This document shows, one piece after another, positions 41,779 through 48,528 of a DNA stretch of 48,528 nt (the stretch's first letter is position 1; each line of letters starts with the position of its first letter). Origin of the DNA: a bacterium HR24 (lineage in GTDB: Bacteria; Chloroflexota; Dehalococcoidia; SM23-28-2; HRBIN24); contig BEIA01000003.1 of assembly GCA_002898715.1 (NCBI GenBank), positions 1-48,528 on the forward strand, in the 5' to 3' direction. Position numbers and translations under genes: made by a program. The notes beneath the pieces were generated by a model, which was not told the DNA's origin, searched no databases, and saw only the letters and a program-made list of their open reading frames with translations.

Positions 41779-42876
41779 ATGACCACCCCGGACGCGCCCC
41801 GCAGGCCCAAGGTCAGCCTGCTGCATCACCCCATCTATCCCCTCGCATATTCGCTGGAGGTATTCCGCGCGGCGGAGGAGCTCGGCTTTCACGCCTGCTA
41901 CTGCGCCGACGCCTACCGCTTCAAGGACCCGTGGACGGTGCTGGCTGCGGCCGCCGTGCACACGCGCCGCATCCGGCTCGGGCCCAGCGCCACCCACGTC
42001 TTCCTGCGCGACCCGACCCTCATAGCCCAGTCACTGGCGACCCTGGACGAGCTGTCCGAGGGGAGGGTGGAGGCGGTGGTCAGCTTCGGCGGGCCCGCCC
42101 TGCTGCGCCGCTACCACGTGCAGTGGCAGGGCACCAGGCCAGTAGAGCGGGTGAAGGAGGCGCTCCAGGTGATGCGCTCCTTCCTGGACAGCGGCCAGTG
42201 CGACCACCAGGGCCGGTTCTTCCGCTACGCTGCTCTGGCCACCCTCTCGCGGCCGGTCCAGGCCCACCTGCCCTTGATGATGGCCAGCACCGGCGGCAAG
42301 CTGGCCATGCGAGCGGCAGGCGAGGTAGCCGACGGGGCCCATGTGCTCCTGGCCCGGTCGCGTCGGGCATGGGAGTATGCCTGGGAGCAGGTGCGGGCGG
42401 GGGCACGCAGGGCGGGCCGCGACGACGGGTCGCTGGACATGGCTGCCGTCCAAATCGTCGTCTGCTCCCAGGACGGTGAAGCGGCCCACGAGTTGGCCCG
42501 TCTGTTCGTCGCTACGTACCTGCCCATCGTGCCCGACGTCCTGGCCGAGCTGAACGGGATCCCGCCCGAGAGGCTCGTGCCGGTCCGCGAGGCCTTCGCC
42601 CGGGGGGATGTGGTGCGGATGGTCTCGCTCTCCACTCGCGACCTGACCGACAGGATAGCCATCGCCGGCACGCCAGAGGAATGTCTGCACGAACTCCGGG
42701 AGCACGTGCTGGCCTCCGGCGCGCGGCACCTGGTACTGATGGTGGTGGGGCCCCGTTATGCCCAGACGACCTTCGGGCTGACGGTGGATGGGGTGCCCGA
42801 GATAGCGGACCAGCTCAGGCTGCTGGCGGAACGGGTCTTAGGGCCCCTCGGGCTCGCGCGGGCGCAGACCCTGTGA
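41779..42876 (+). CDS. Luciferase-like (LLM class) oxidoreductase, second copy
   Basis: A 365-residue TIM-barrel flavin/F420 oxidoreductase. It has FRAAEELGFHACYCADAYRF near the start, TRRIRLGPSATHVFLRDPTLIAQSLATLDELSEGR and LPLMMASTGGKLAMRAAGEVADGA. These match the methylene-tetrahydromethanopterin-reductase-like LLM group. It belongs to the same run as the VOC protein, binding protein and hydrolase. F420 use is suggested by cofE and npdG. The last 39 bases overlap the end of the convergent AAA ATPase gene. Confidence 0.87.
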   Translation: MTTPDAPRRPKVSLLHHPIYPLAYSLEVFRAAEELGFHACYCADAYRFKDPWTVLAAAAVHTRRIRLGPSATHVFLRDPTLIAQSLATLDELSEGRVEAVVSFGGPALLRRYHVQWQGTRPVERVKEALQVMRSFLDSGQCDHQGRFFRYAALATLSRPVQAHLPLMMASTGGKLAMRAAGEVADGAHVLLARSRRAWEYAWEQVRAGARRAGRDDGSLDMAAVQIVVCSQDGEAAHELARLFVATYLPIVPDVLAELNGIPPERLVPVREAFARGDVVRMVSLSTRDLTDRIAIAGTPEECLHELREHVLASGARHLVLMVVGPRYAQTTFGLTVDGVPEIADQLRLLAERVLGPLGLARAQTL

Positions 42877-45033
42877 AGGCCCCTGACTGCCAGCGCTGTC
42901 CGTAGCAAGTCTCTCTCCGGCTTCTGTTCCCAGGGCCTCCAACGCTTCCATGAGCTCTCGAGGGCCGACAGCCACGTCTTCGCCCTCGACTGCTGTGGCC
43001 AGCGCTCGTCGGCGCGCCTCCACGGCCAGCTCGGCCAGAGCGGCGGGGCTCCACCCCTCGGTGCGCCGGGCCAGGGACTCTATCAGGTCCCCGTCCTCGG
43101 CCAGGCCGAGTGGCCTCAACACTACTCGCAGGATGTCCTCTCGTTCCCGTTGGTCGGGCAGAGAGAGGCTGATGCGGAGGCCGAATCGGCCCGGCCGCAG
43201 CAGAGCGGGGTCGAGCAGATCGGCGCGGTTGGTGGCGCCGATGACCACCACCTGGGCGCCGCTGTCGAGTCCGTCCATCTCGGCCAGGAGCTGGTTCACC
43301 ACCCGCTCGGAGGTGCGGGTGGAAGCGTCGCTGCCGCGACGGGGGGCCACAGCATCGAGCTGGTCGATGAACACCAGCGCCGGGGCCAGCTGCCGGGCGA
43401 GTCGGAATATCTGTCGCACCGCCTCTTCGGACTCGCCCAGCCACTGGCTAAACACCTCTGGCCCGTCCACGGCGATGAAGTTGACCTGCGTCTCGTGGGC
43501 CAGGGCGCGGGCCAGGTGGGTCTTGCCGCTGCCCGGGGGCCCCTCCAGCAGCACCCCCGCCGGGGGGTGCAGGCCCAGCCGGCGGTACCGCTCGGGCTCC
43601 CTCAACGGCCGCACCACGAGGTCCCACAGACGGCGCTTGGCCGCGAACAGGCCGCCCACGTCCTGCCAGGATACCTGGGGCACCGCCACCAGGGCCTGTC
43701 GCAGGGCGGAGGGCCGCACTCGCGCCAGGGCGGATTCCAGGTCCTGCCGGGTCACGTGCAGGCGCGAGAGGTCGGCGTCGGGGGGCCGGAGGGATGGATC
43801 GGCCGGGCGGAGGTGGCGTCGCAGGGCCGAAAGCCCCGCCTCCCGGCATAGCTCCATCAGGTCGGCACCGACGAAGCCGTGGGTGCGGGCCGCCAGCTCG
43901 GGCAGGAACTCTGCGGCGTCGGGCGAGAGAGGCATCTCGCGGGTGTGGATGCGCAGTATCTCCAGGCGGCCATGCTGGTCTGGCGGGCCGATGTACACCT
44001 CGCAGTCGAAGCGCCCGGGACGTCGCAGGGCAGGCTCGAGGCTGTCCAGCCGGTTGGTAGTGGCGATGGCCACCACGCCGTCCATCTGGTGCAGGCCGTC
44101 CAGGAGCGCGAGCAGCTGGCTTACGAGCCGTGCCTCGGCCTGGGTGGACGCCACCGAGCGGCGGGGCGCTATGGAGTCGATCTCGTCGAAAAAGATGATA
44201 GCGGGCGCATTGTGGGCGGCCTCGCCGAATATGCGCCTGAGGTTCCCCTCCCCCTCGCCGTAGTAGGTGCCGATGATGTCCGGCCCGCTGACGTAGTAGA
44301 AACGGGCGTCGATCTCGTTGGCGATAGCTCTCAGAAGGAGGGTCTTGCCCACCCCTGGCGGCCCGTGGAGGAGGATGCCCCGCGGACCCTGAATGCCTAG
44401 CTGGTGGTAGACGTGGGGCAGCAGCAAGGGCACCTCCACCAGTTCGCGCAGGAGCCGAATGTGCTGCGCCATGCCCCCCACGTCCTCGAAGGTCACCGCC
44501 AGTTCGGCCTCGTGCTCGGCGTAAGGGGCCAGCTCCACCTGCGTGTCGGCGGTCACCACTCCCGGGCCCGGCTCCACCAGCGCCGCCCTGTAGACGGTGC
44601 CGCCGCGGCCGCCCGGGAAGGGCGCGTACACCAGCGACCCCTCTCCCACCAGCGCCCCCTGGGCCGCCAGGTAGCGGGCCAGGTGCTCGTACAGGCGGGG
44701 CACCATGGACACGTCCACCGCCGCTGACAGGACCAAATGGCGCACCGGCGGCGGGTGCGGGAAGGGCTCTACGCTTATTTGCTCGCCCACACGGGCGCCC
44801 AGTGCCTGGCGCAGGTAACGGTCCAGGCGCGCTGTGCCCTGGCCTTGGTCTCCCGACAGGGGCCCGGCCGTTCTCGCCGGCAGTCTGCGGCCGCGCCTGC
44901 TGACCAGCAGCACGGCATCGCCCGGGGCGAGGTGCAGCTCGTCCATGCACACGGGGTCCAGGTAGGCGAAGGCGCCGGCTCCCGGGGCGTGGTCGGGCGG
45001 AAGCCGGTCGACGACCAGGCGCATGGGCACCAC
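42838..45033 (-). CDS. CDC48/VAT-type double AAA ATPase with natural DQ Walker B in D2
   Basis: A 731-residue protein with an N domain resembling the Cdc48 double-psi barrel (CMDELHLAPGDAVLLVSRRGR) and two AAA modules. D1 has Walker A GPPGVGKT, an intact Walker B FFDEIDSIAPRR (Glu284) and RPGRFD. D2 has Walker A GPPGSGKT and RPGRFG, but its Walker B is VFIDQLDAVAPRR: the catalytic glutamate is Gln558 (codon at 43360-43362). D2 should bind ATP and hydrolyse it poorly. Such ATPases unfold or remodel proteins. GTG at 45033 lies just after the upstream cupin stop, so they are coupled. Confidence 0.9.
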   Translation of the reverse strand: MVPMRLVVDRLPPDHAPGAGAFAYLDPVCMDELHLAPGDAVLLVSRRGRRLPARTAGPLSGDQGQGTARLDRYLRQALGARVGEQISVEPFPHPPPVRHLVLSAAVDVSMVPRLYEHLARYLAAQGALVGEGSLVYAPFPGGRGGTVYRAALVEPGPGVVTADTQVELAPYAEHEAELAVTFEDVGGMAQHIRLLRELVEVPLLLPHVYHQLGIQGPRGILLHGPPGVGKTLLLRAIANEIDARFYYVSGPDIIGTYYGEGEGNLRRIFGEAAHNAPAIIFFDEIDSIAPRRSVASTQAEARLVSQLLALLDGLHQMDGVVAIATTNRLDSLEPALRRPGRFDCEVYIGPPDQHGRLEILRIHTREMPLSPDAAEFLPELAARTHGFVGADLMELCREAGLSALRRHLRPADPSLRPPDADLSRLHVTRQDLESALARVRPSALRQALVAVPQVSWQDVGGLFAAKRRLWDLVVRPLREPERYRRLGLHPPAGVLLEGPPGSGKTHLARALAHETQVNFIAVDGPEVFSQWLGESEEAVRQIFRLARQLAPALVFIDQLDAVAPRRGSDASTRTSERVVNQLLAEMDGLDSGAQVVVIGATNRADLLDPALLRPGRFGLRISLSLPDQREREDILRVVLRPLGLAEDGDLIESLARRTEGWSPAALAELAVEARRRALATAVEGEDVAVGPRELMEALEALGTEAGERLATDSAGSQGPSQGLRPREPEGP

Positions 45034-45037
45034 GCGT

Positions 45038-45556
45038 CTAGCGCTGGGCGGCCAGCCACTCGGGGCAGGGCTCCAGGAGCTCGAAGCCGCTCCCCTGGTC
45101 GACGTACAGGGCGTCCACCAGGTTCTCCTGGGCCGCCACCAGCACTACTGTGTCTTCGCCGTCGTTGAAGTGCTGGAAGACGACGCCCTCGGGGCGCAGA
45201 GGTATGTTGATCACGCAGCCCTGCGCCCAGTCGTAGCGGACGCCGTCCAGGACCGTGTGTCCTGTGGAGCCCTTCCAGACGTAGTAGACGTGGCCGCCCT
45301 GGCACTTGAGCCGGCCGGTGCGGCTGCCAGGCGGTATGTGCATCGTCCACACGATGAGGGCCCGGTTGGACGTGTCGGTGATGGAGGGGTGGAGGTACCA
45401 CTGCACCAGGCCCCAGGGGTTCAGCTCGACGGGCACCTCGCTGCCCTTCACCAGGTTCAGGGCGGAGCGACGCCACTCGCGCTGGCGGTCGCGCAGCTCC
45501 AGCAGCTCCTGGAACAGGTTGCGCGATTTGAGTTGCTGGTAGCGCTCCGTCTCCAT
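45038..45556 (-). CDS. Cupin-fold protein 1
   Basis: A 172-residue single-cupin protein. The barrel motifs are HIPPGSRTGRLKCQGGHVYYVWKG and NIPLRPEGVVFQHFND; the histidines are candidate metal ligands. It is related to the next protein upstream in gene order: both share a WYLHP/WFLHP segment, a HVYYV/GLVIF strand and the QHFN end. Such proteins resemble gentisate/homogentisate-type cupins, but a catalytic role is uncertain. The stop is followed within five bases by the AAA ATPase start. Confidence 0.75.
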   Translation of the reverse strand: METERYQQLKSRNLFQELLELRDRQREWRRSALNLVKGSEVPVELNPWGLVQWYLHPSITDTSNRALIVWTMHIPPGSRTGRLKCQGGHVYYVWKGSTGHTVLDGVRYDWAQGCVINIPLRPEGVVFQHFNDGEDTVVLVAAQENLVDALYVDQGSGFELLEPCPEWLAAQR

Positions 45557-45560
45557 CGTC

Positions 45561-46100
45561 TCACCTGCCCCGGGCCTGCCCCTGCTGCTCTAGCCAGAGG
45601 GGAGAAAGCTCCAGTTGCTCCATCTCGCTGCCCACGTGGTCCCAGATGAAGTCGTTGATGAAGGCCAGCCAGAAGGAGGACTGGCCGTCCTGGCGGCGAT
45701 TGAAGTGCTGGTGGACTACGCCGCCCTCCTTCACCGGCAGGATGAGCAGGTCGCCGGCCTCCCAGTGGTGGGGCACGTCGTCCATGGTGGTGGTGCCCTC
45801 CCCTTCCAGGGCGAAGATCACCAGACCGCCCTGGTGCCGGTGCTTCCCCGAGACCCTGGGGATCTCCTGCACGAAGACGTACCAGTCCTGCAGACAGGTG
45901 TCCTTGTAGGCCCCCGGGTGCAGGAACCACATGATCTTCCCCTGCCGGCTCACGTCCCACTCCCGCTCGTGGGGCCAGACCACCACTTTCCCCCGGTGCT
46001 GGCGCTCGACGAAGGTCTGGCGTCTCTCGAAGCAGAGCTCGTACCCGGGCCTGGGGCCCGGCCCCTCCTCCCGTTCTCGCTGGCGTACCCGCTCCCGCAC
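45561..46100 (-). CDS. Cupin-fold protein 2
   Basis: A 179-residue single-cupin protein with a basic N-terminus and the motifs SGKHRHQGGLVIFALEGEG and LPVKEGGVVHQHFNRR. The KHRH pair and later QHF histidines could bind a metal. A family resemblance to gentisate 1,2-dioxygenase-like cupins is visible, but no substrate can be named. It starts at GTG behind AGGAGGG and precedes cupin 1 by four bases, so cupin 2, cupin 1 and the ATPase appear to be one operon. Confidence 0.78.
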   Translation of the reverse strand: MRERVRQREREEGPGPRPGYELCFERRQTFVERQHRGKVVVWPHEREWDVSRQGKIMWFLHPGAYKDTCLQDWYVFVQEIPRVSGKHRHQGGLVIFALEGEGTTTMDDVPHHWEAGDLLILPVKEGGVVHQHFNRRQDGQSSFWLAFINDFIWDHVGSEMEQLELSPLWLEQQGQARGR

Positions 46101-46132
46101 GGCACCCTCCTGCGACTTCGGCTGATGAGTCC

Positions 46133-46138
46133 TTTATA
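46133..46138 (-). promoter_or_regulatory. -10 element of the cupin-AAA operon
   Basis: TATAAA on the minus strand lies about 33 bases before the cupin 2 start. A weak GTGTAG lies 17 bases upstream. The AGGAGGG ribosome site is between it and the GTG. Confidence 0.45.
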
Positions 46139-46252
46139 GGCCGGCACCTCCCCGCCTACACGACCTGGATTTGCAAATTGCGTTGCGCGGTGTTGCCCTG
46201 TCTTCCGCCGACGAAGTGGCTGGCACCGGGAACGGCGCCCCGCCCCCTGGAG

Positions 46253-46258
46253 TATAAT
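46253..46258 (+). promoter_or_regulatory. -10 element of the radical SAM gene, leaderless arrangement
   Basis: A perfect TATAAT is nine bases upstream of the ATG at 46268 and no Shine-Dalgarno is present between them, so the message probably starts at or near the start codon. No good -35 is visible. Confidence 0.55.
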
Positions 46259-46267
46259 CTGTGTGGA

Positions 46268-47395
46268 ATGCCTAAGCTCATCGGCCGCTCTTTGACCCTC
46301 GCCCAGGTCATCGACCGCTACGCCCGCCCCGGCGAGCTGTACGAACGGCTCGAGGGGGGCAAGGTGCGCTGTTACGCCTGTGGGCACCGCTGCGTGGTGC
46401 TGGACGGGCAGCGGGGTATCTGTCAGGTGCGGTTCAACCGGGGCGGCACACTCATGGTCCCCCATAACTATGTGGCTGCCCTGCAGTGCGACCCCATCGA
46501 GAAGAAGCCGTTCTTCCACGCCCTGCCCGGCGCGCTTGCCCTCACCTTCGGCATGCTGGGCTGCGACTACCATTGCCCCTACTGCCAGAACTGGGTCACC
46601 TCCCAGGCCCTGCGCGACCCGGTAGCCGGGGTGGAGCCCATGGAGGTCTCGGCTGAGGAGCTGGTCCAGATAGGCGAGCGCATGGGGGCCCGGGCCTATG
46701 TCAGCTCTTACAACGAGCCCCTCATCACCTCGGAATGGGCGGCGGAGGTGTTCCGCCTGGCCAAGGCGAGGGGGCACTTGACTGCCTACGTCTCCAACGG
46801 CAACGCCACTCGCGAGGCACTGGAGTACCTCCGGCCCTGGCTGGACTGCTACAAGGTCGACCTCAAGTCCATGAACCCTAAGAACTATCGCGTCCTCGGC
46901 GGCAAGCTGGAGCACGTGCTCGAGACCATCCGCATGACCTGGGAGATGGGGTTCTGGGTAGAAGTGGTGACGCTGGTCGTGCCGGGCTTCAACGACTCGA
47001 ATGAAGAGCTGCGCGATGCGGCCCGGTTCATCGCCTCGGTCTCTCCCGACATTCCCTGGCACGTCACCGCCTTCCACAAGGACTACAAGATGACCGACCC
47101 GGAAAACACGGACGCCCGCACACTGATGCGCGCCGCCGCCATCGGCCGGGAGGAGGGCCTGCGCTACGTGTACGCCGGCAACCTGCCGGGCATGGTGGGC
47201 GACTTCGAGAACACCCGCTGCCCTCGCTGCCAGCGCCTCCTCATCGGCCGCTACGGCTACCGCATCCTCGCCTACGAGCTGACGCCCGAGGGAGCATGCC
47301 CGGGTTGCGGCGAGCGCATACCGGGCGTCTGGTGGCAGGGAGAGCGGCCGCGACAGGTGGCCGACGCTCCCATTCCCCTGACGTACCGTATCTGA
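46268..47395 (+). CDS. amrS: Radical SAM enzyme of the AmmeMemoRadiSam (AmrS) type
   Basis: A 375-residue radical SAM protein. The cluster motif is CDYHCPYC (Cys99, Cys103, Cys106). The N-terminal CYACGHRCVVLDGQRGICQVR, the YVSSYNEPLITSEW block and VVTLVVPGFNDSNEEL are typical of this group, long called PflA-like. A zinc-ribbon-like CPRC...CPGC ends the protein. It usually co-occurs with AMMECR1 and Memo homologues; neither lies in the window. The substrate is unknown, although modification of a nucleotide or protein has been suspected. ATG at 46268 follows a -10 element directly. Confidence 0.9.
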   Translation: MPKLIGRSLTLAQVIDRYARPGELYERLEGGKVRCYACGHRCVVLDGQRGICQVRFNRGGTLMVPHNYVAALQCDPIEKKPFFHALPGALALTFGMLGCDYHCPYCQNWVTSQALRDPVAGVEPMEVSAEELVQIGERMGARAYVSSYNEPLITSEWAAEVFRLAKARGHLTAYVSNGNATREALEYLRPWLDCYKVDLKSMNPKNYRVLGGKLEHVLETIRMTWEMGFWVEVVTLVVPGFNDSNEELRDAARFIASVSPDIPWHVTAFHKDYKMTDPENTDARTLMRAAAIGREEGLRYVYAGNLPGMVGDFENTRCPRCQRLLIGRYGYRILAYELTPEGACPGCGERIPGVWWQGERPRQVADAPIPLTYRI

Positions 47396-47499
47396 ACTCC
47401 GGCCCGCACGGCGGCAACTCACAGCGCCTCGGCACCCTCTCACAAGCCAGCGCCCGGGGATCAGCAGTGGGGCCCCGGTGTCATCGGTGGGGCATGCGC

Positions 47500-48528
47500 T
47501 CAGTCGGGTCGCAAGGCGGCGCCCACCTCGCCCGTCGGCGGGAAGTCCTGGGAAACGCTGGTCCAGGGGTCGGAGCTCGCCCAACTCCGCGAGCAGGACT
47601 CGCCGGGCTGGACCAGGGTGCACGACTGGACCCTCGGCCCCCCGAACCCCTGAACGCCCTCATAGAAGTGCATGTTGGACGCCTTCCCGGGCACGCTCAC
47701 CTGATTCTGGGCCCAGGCGAACGCCACGCCCAGGAACCGGTACACGCCTGCCACGAAGGCCCAGTGCTCGGTAGTGTCCCCGGGGAACCTGCGCGCGACC
47801 ATGCCTCCGACGAAGACGGCCTGTGAACAGCCGGCCCCGTTGCAGGCGGACAGCCGGTAGTAGAACGACCACATGTCGCCCGTGGGCATGCCGACGGGGA
47901 TTGTGTTGCCCCAGAGCAGAGAGGGGACAGGCACCTGTACCGAGTTGGTGCCGAAGTTGAACTCCCGGTTCAGGGCCGACTCCAGGAGGTAGGTGCTGGC
48001 CCCTTCTGAAGGGAGGAAGGAGATGCAGGCCACCCCCATCCCACAGGGCCAGATGGAGGCCAGCGACGGGGCCGACGGAGGCTCCTGGGCGGTCGGGATG
48101 GCGGGCCCGCCCGGGTCGGTGATGACCCCGTTGGCGATGCCGTCCCCGTCGCCCAGCCCGCCATCGATGAGGGTGAGGAAGATGACGTTGTCGCCGTCGT
48201 TGTCGCCCAGGGAGAGCGGGGCCCACAACCGGCCCCCTCCGCCTTCACCCCCTCCACCGATGCCACCACTGCCGCCGCTTCCGCCTCCGCCGTCGACGCC
48301 ATCGCCACCCCCGCCGCCGCTTCCGCCTCCGCCGTCGACGCCATCGCCACCACTGCCGCCGCTTCCGCCTCCGCCGCCGATCCCGCCGCCCCCGCCGCCG
48401 ATCCCGCCGCCCCCGCCGCCTCCGCTCCTCCGGAGCTTCAGCCAAACGGCATTGGAGGGAATGGCCTGGGGCAGGGTGACCTGAACCGTGATACTGCCGC
48501 CCAGGGGCACCTCCGCGGCGCTCAGGCA
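47500..48528 (-). CDS. Glycine-rich surface protein, partial (N-terminus beyond the window)
   Basis: The frame is open to the edge of the window, so at least 342 residues of the C-terminal part are present. A beta-sheet start (ITVQVTLPQAIPSNAVWLKL) leads into a Gly-rich repeat of about 60 residues. It is followed by DGDNVIFLTLIDGGLGDGDG and ANGVITDPGGPA, the hallmark of choice-of-anchor U-type surface domains. The last 190 residues resemble secreted chaperone-free domains with paired cysteines (CGMGVACISF, CNGAGCSQ). It is probably secreted or wall-attached. Function is unknown. Confidence 0.65.
   Translation of the reverse strand, partial: CLSAAEVPLGGSITVQVTLPQAIPSNAVWLKLRRSGGGGGGGIGGGGGGIGGGGGSGGSGGDGVDGGGGSGGGGGDGVDGGGGSGGSGGIGGGGEGGGGRLWAPLSLGDNDGDNVIFLTLIDGGLGDGDGIANGVITDPGGPAIPTAQEPPSAPSLASIWPCGMGVACISFLPSEGASTYLLESALNREFNFGTNSVQVPVPSLLWGNTIPVGMPTGDMWSFYYRLSACNGAGCSQAVFVGGMVARRFPGDTTEHWAFVAGVYRFLGVAFAWAQNQVSVPGKASNMHFYEGVQGFGGPRVQSCTLVQPGESCSRSWASSDPWTSVSQDFPPTGEVGAALRPD
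48241..48425 (-). repeat. Tandem repeat coding for the Gly-rich spacer
   Basis: A 42-base unit starts at 48271, 48313 and 48355 (third copy degenerate), flanked by shorter CCGCCG-type repeats. On the minus strand it encodes SGG(S/G)GGDGVDGGGG. The reading frame is kept throughout. Confidence 0.8.

Noticed and set aside
46122-46129. CTGATGAG, the first half of a hammerhead ribozyme core
   Set aside because: The second core element GAAA and the stems are missing, so it is chance.
48241-48425. Regular repeats that could be taken for a CRISPR array
   Set aside because: There are no unique spacers; the repeat is in frame and encodes a glycine-rich tract.

Overview
The window is GC-rich, densely packed bacterial DNA with short intergenic gaps and many GTG/TTG starts. 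It most resembles a Chloroflexota genome (Dehalococcoidia or Tepidiforma-like), though it contains no rRNA or other taxonomic marker. The lineage is inferred from the mix of coenzyme F420 genes, CysO/CysM-type cysteine synthesis, Thr-Pro-tailed penicillin-binding protein, lipoproteins of the ACGG type, and a bacterial CDC48-type AAA ATPase. I see no tRNA, rRNA, CRISPR array, transposase or phage gene.

Layout. 1-1238: end of an ABC exporter (partial ATPase plus ABC-2 permease). 1251-3117, minus strand: an acetyltransferase and an orphan branched-chain-type substrate-binding lipoprotein. 3239-9499: a sulfur amino acid region. It opens with a TTGACA promoter, a SAM-I riboswitch and an intrinsic terminator. 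These control a threonine-synthase-fold PLP enzyme, a NIL-domain protein and a CysO-like sulfur carrier. A second unit follows: an Rrf2 regulator with three cysteines, CysK, a carrier-E1 (MoeB-type) fusion, a third carrier and a mycobacterial-type CysM. 9571-15484: DegV, RecG, ArgRS and an inositol-monophosphatase-family enzyme. 15497-19203, minus strand: gatC, gatA, a MOSC protein and an aminotransferase. 19288-24711: methyltransferase, class A PBP and KimA-like transporter. 24708-25925: a membrane-anchored HExxH protein of unknown family. 26010-27489: F420H2:NADP oxidoreductase and the F420 ligase CofE.

27492-33991, minus strand: glycolate oxidase glcD-glcE-glcF, a small protein and a two-subunit CoA-transferase-family enzyme. 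34063-37614: an F420-type luciferase-like oxidoreductase, glycerol kinase, a 100-residue unknown and a NERD-domain protein. 37790-42876: an AraC regulator, a VOC protein, a second substrate-binding lipoprotein paralogous to the first, a large alpha/beta hydrolase and a second luciferase-like enzyme; this looks like an uptake and degradation island. 42838-46100, minus strand: two paralogous cupins followed by a CDC48-type double AAA ATPase whose second Walker B motif is naturally DQ. 46268-47395: a radical SAM enzyme of the AmmeMemoRadiSam type. 47500-48528, minus strand: C-terminal part of a glycine-rich surface protein running off the window.

The most interesting system is 3239-9499. One E1-like enzyme and three CysO-like carriers appear to serve two PLP enzymes: CysM for cysteine, and a SAM-riboswitch-controlled threonine-synthase homologue. 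I propose that the latter makes homocysteine from an activated homoserine and a protein thiocarboxylate. This is inference from family membership, gene order and the riboswitch.
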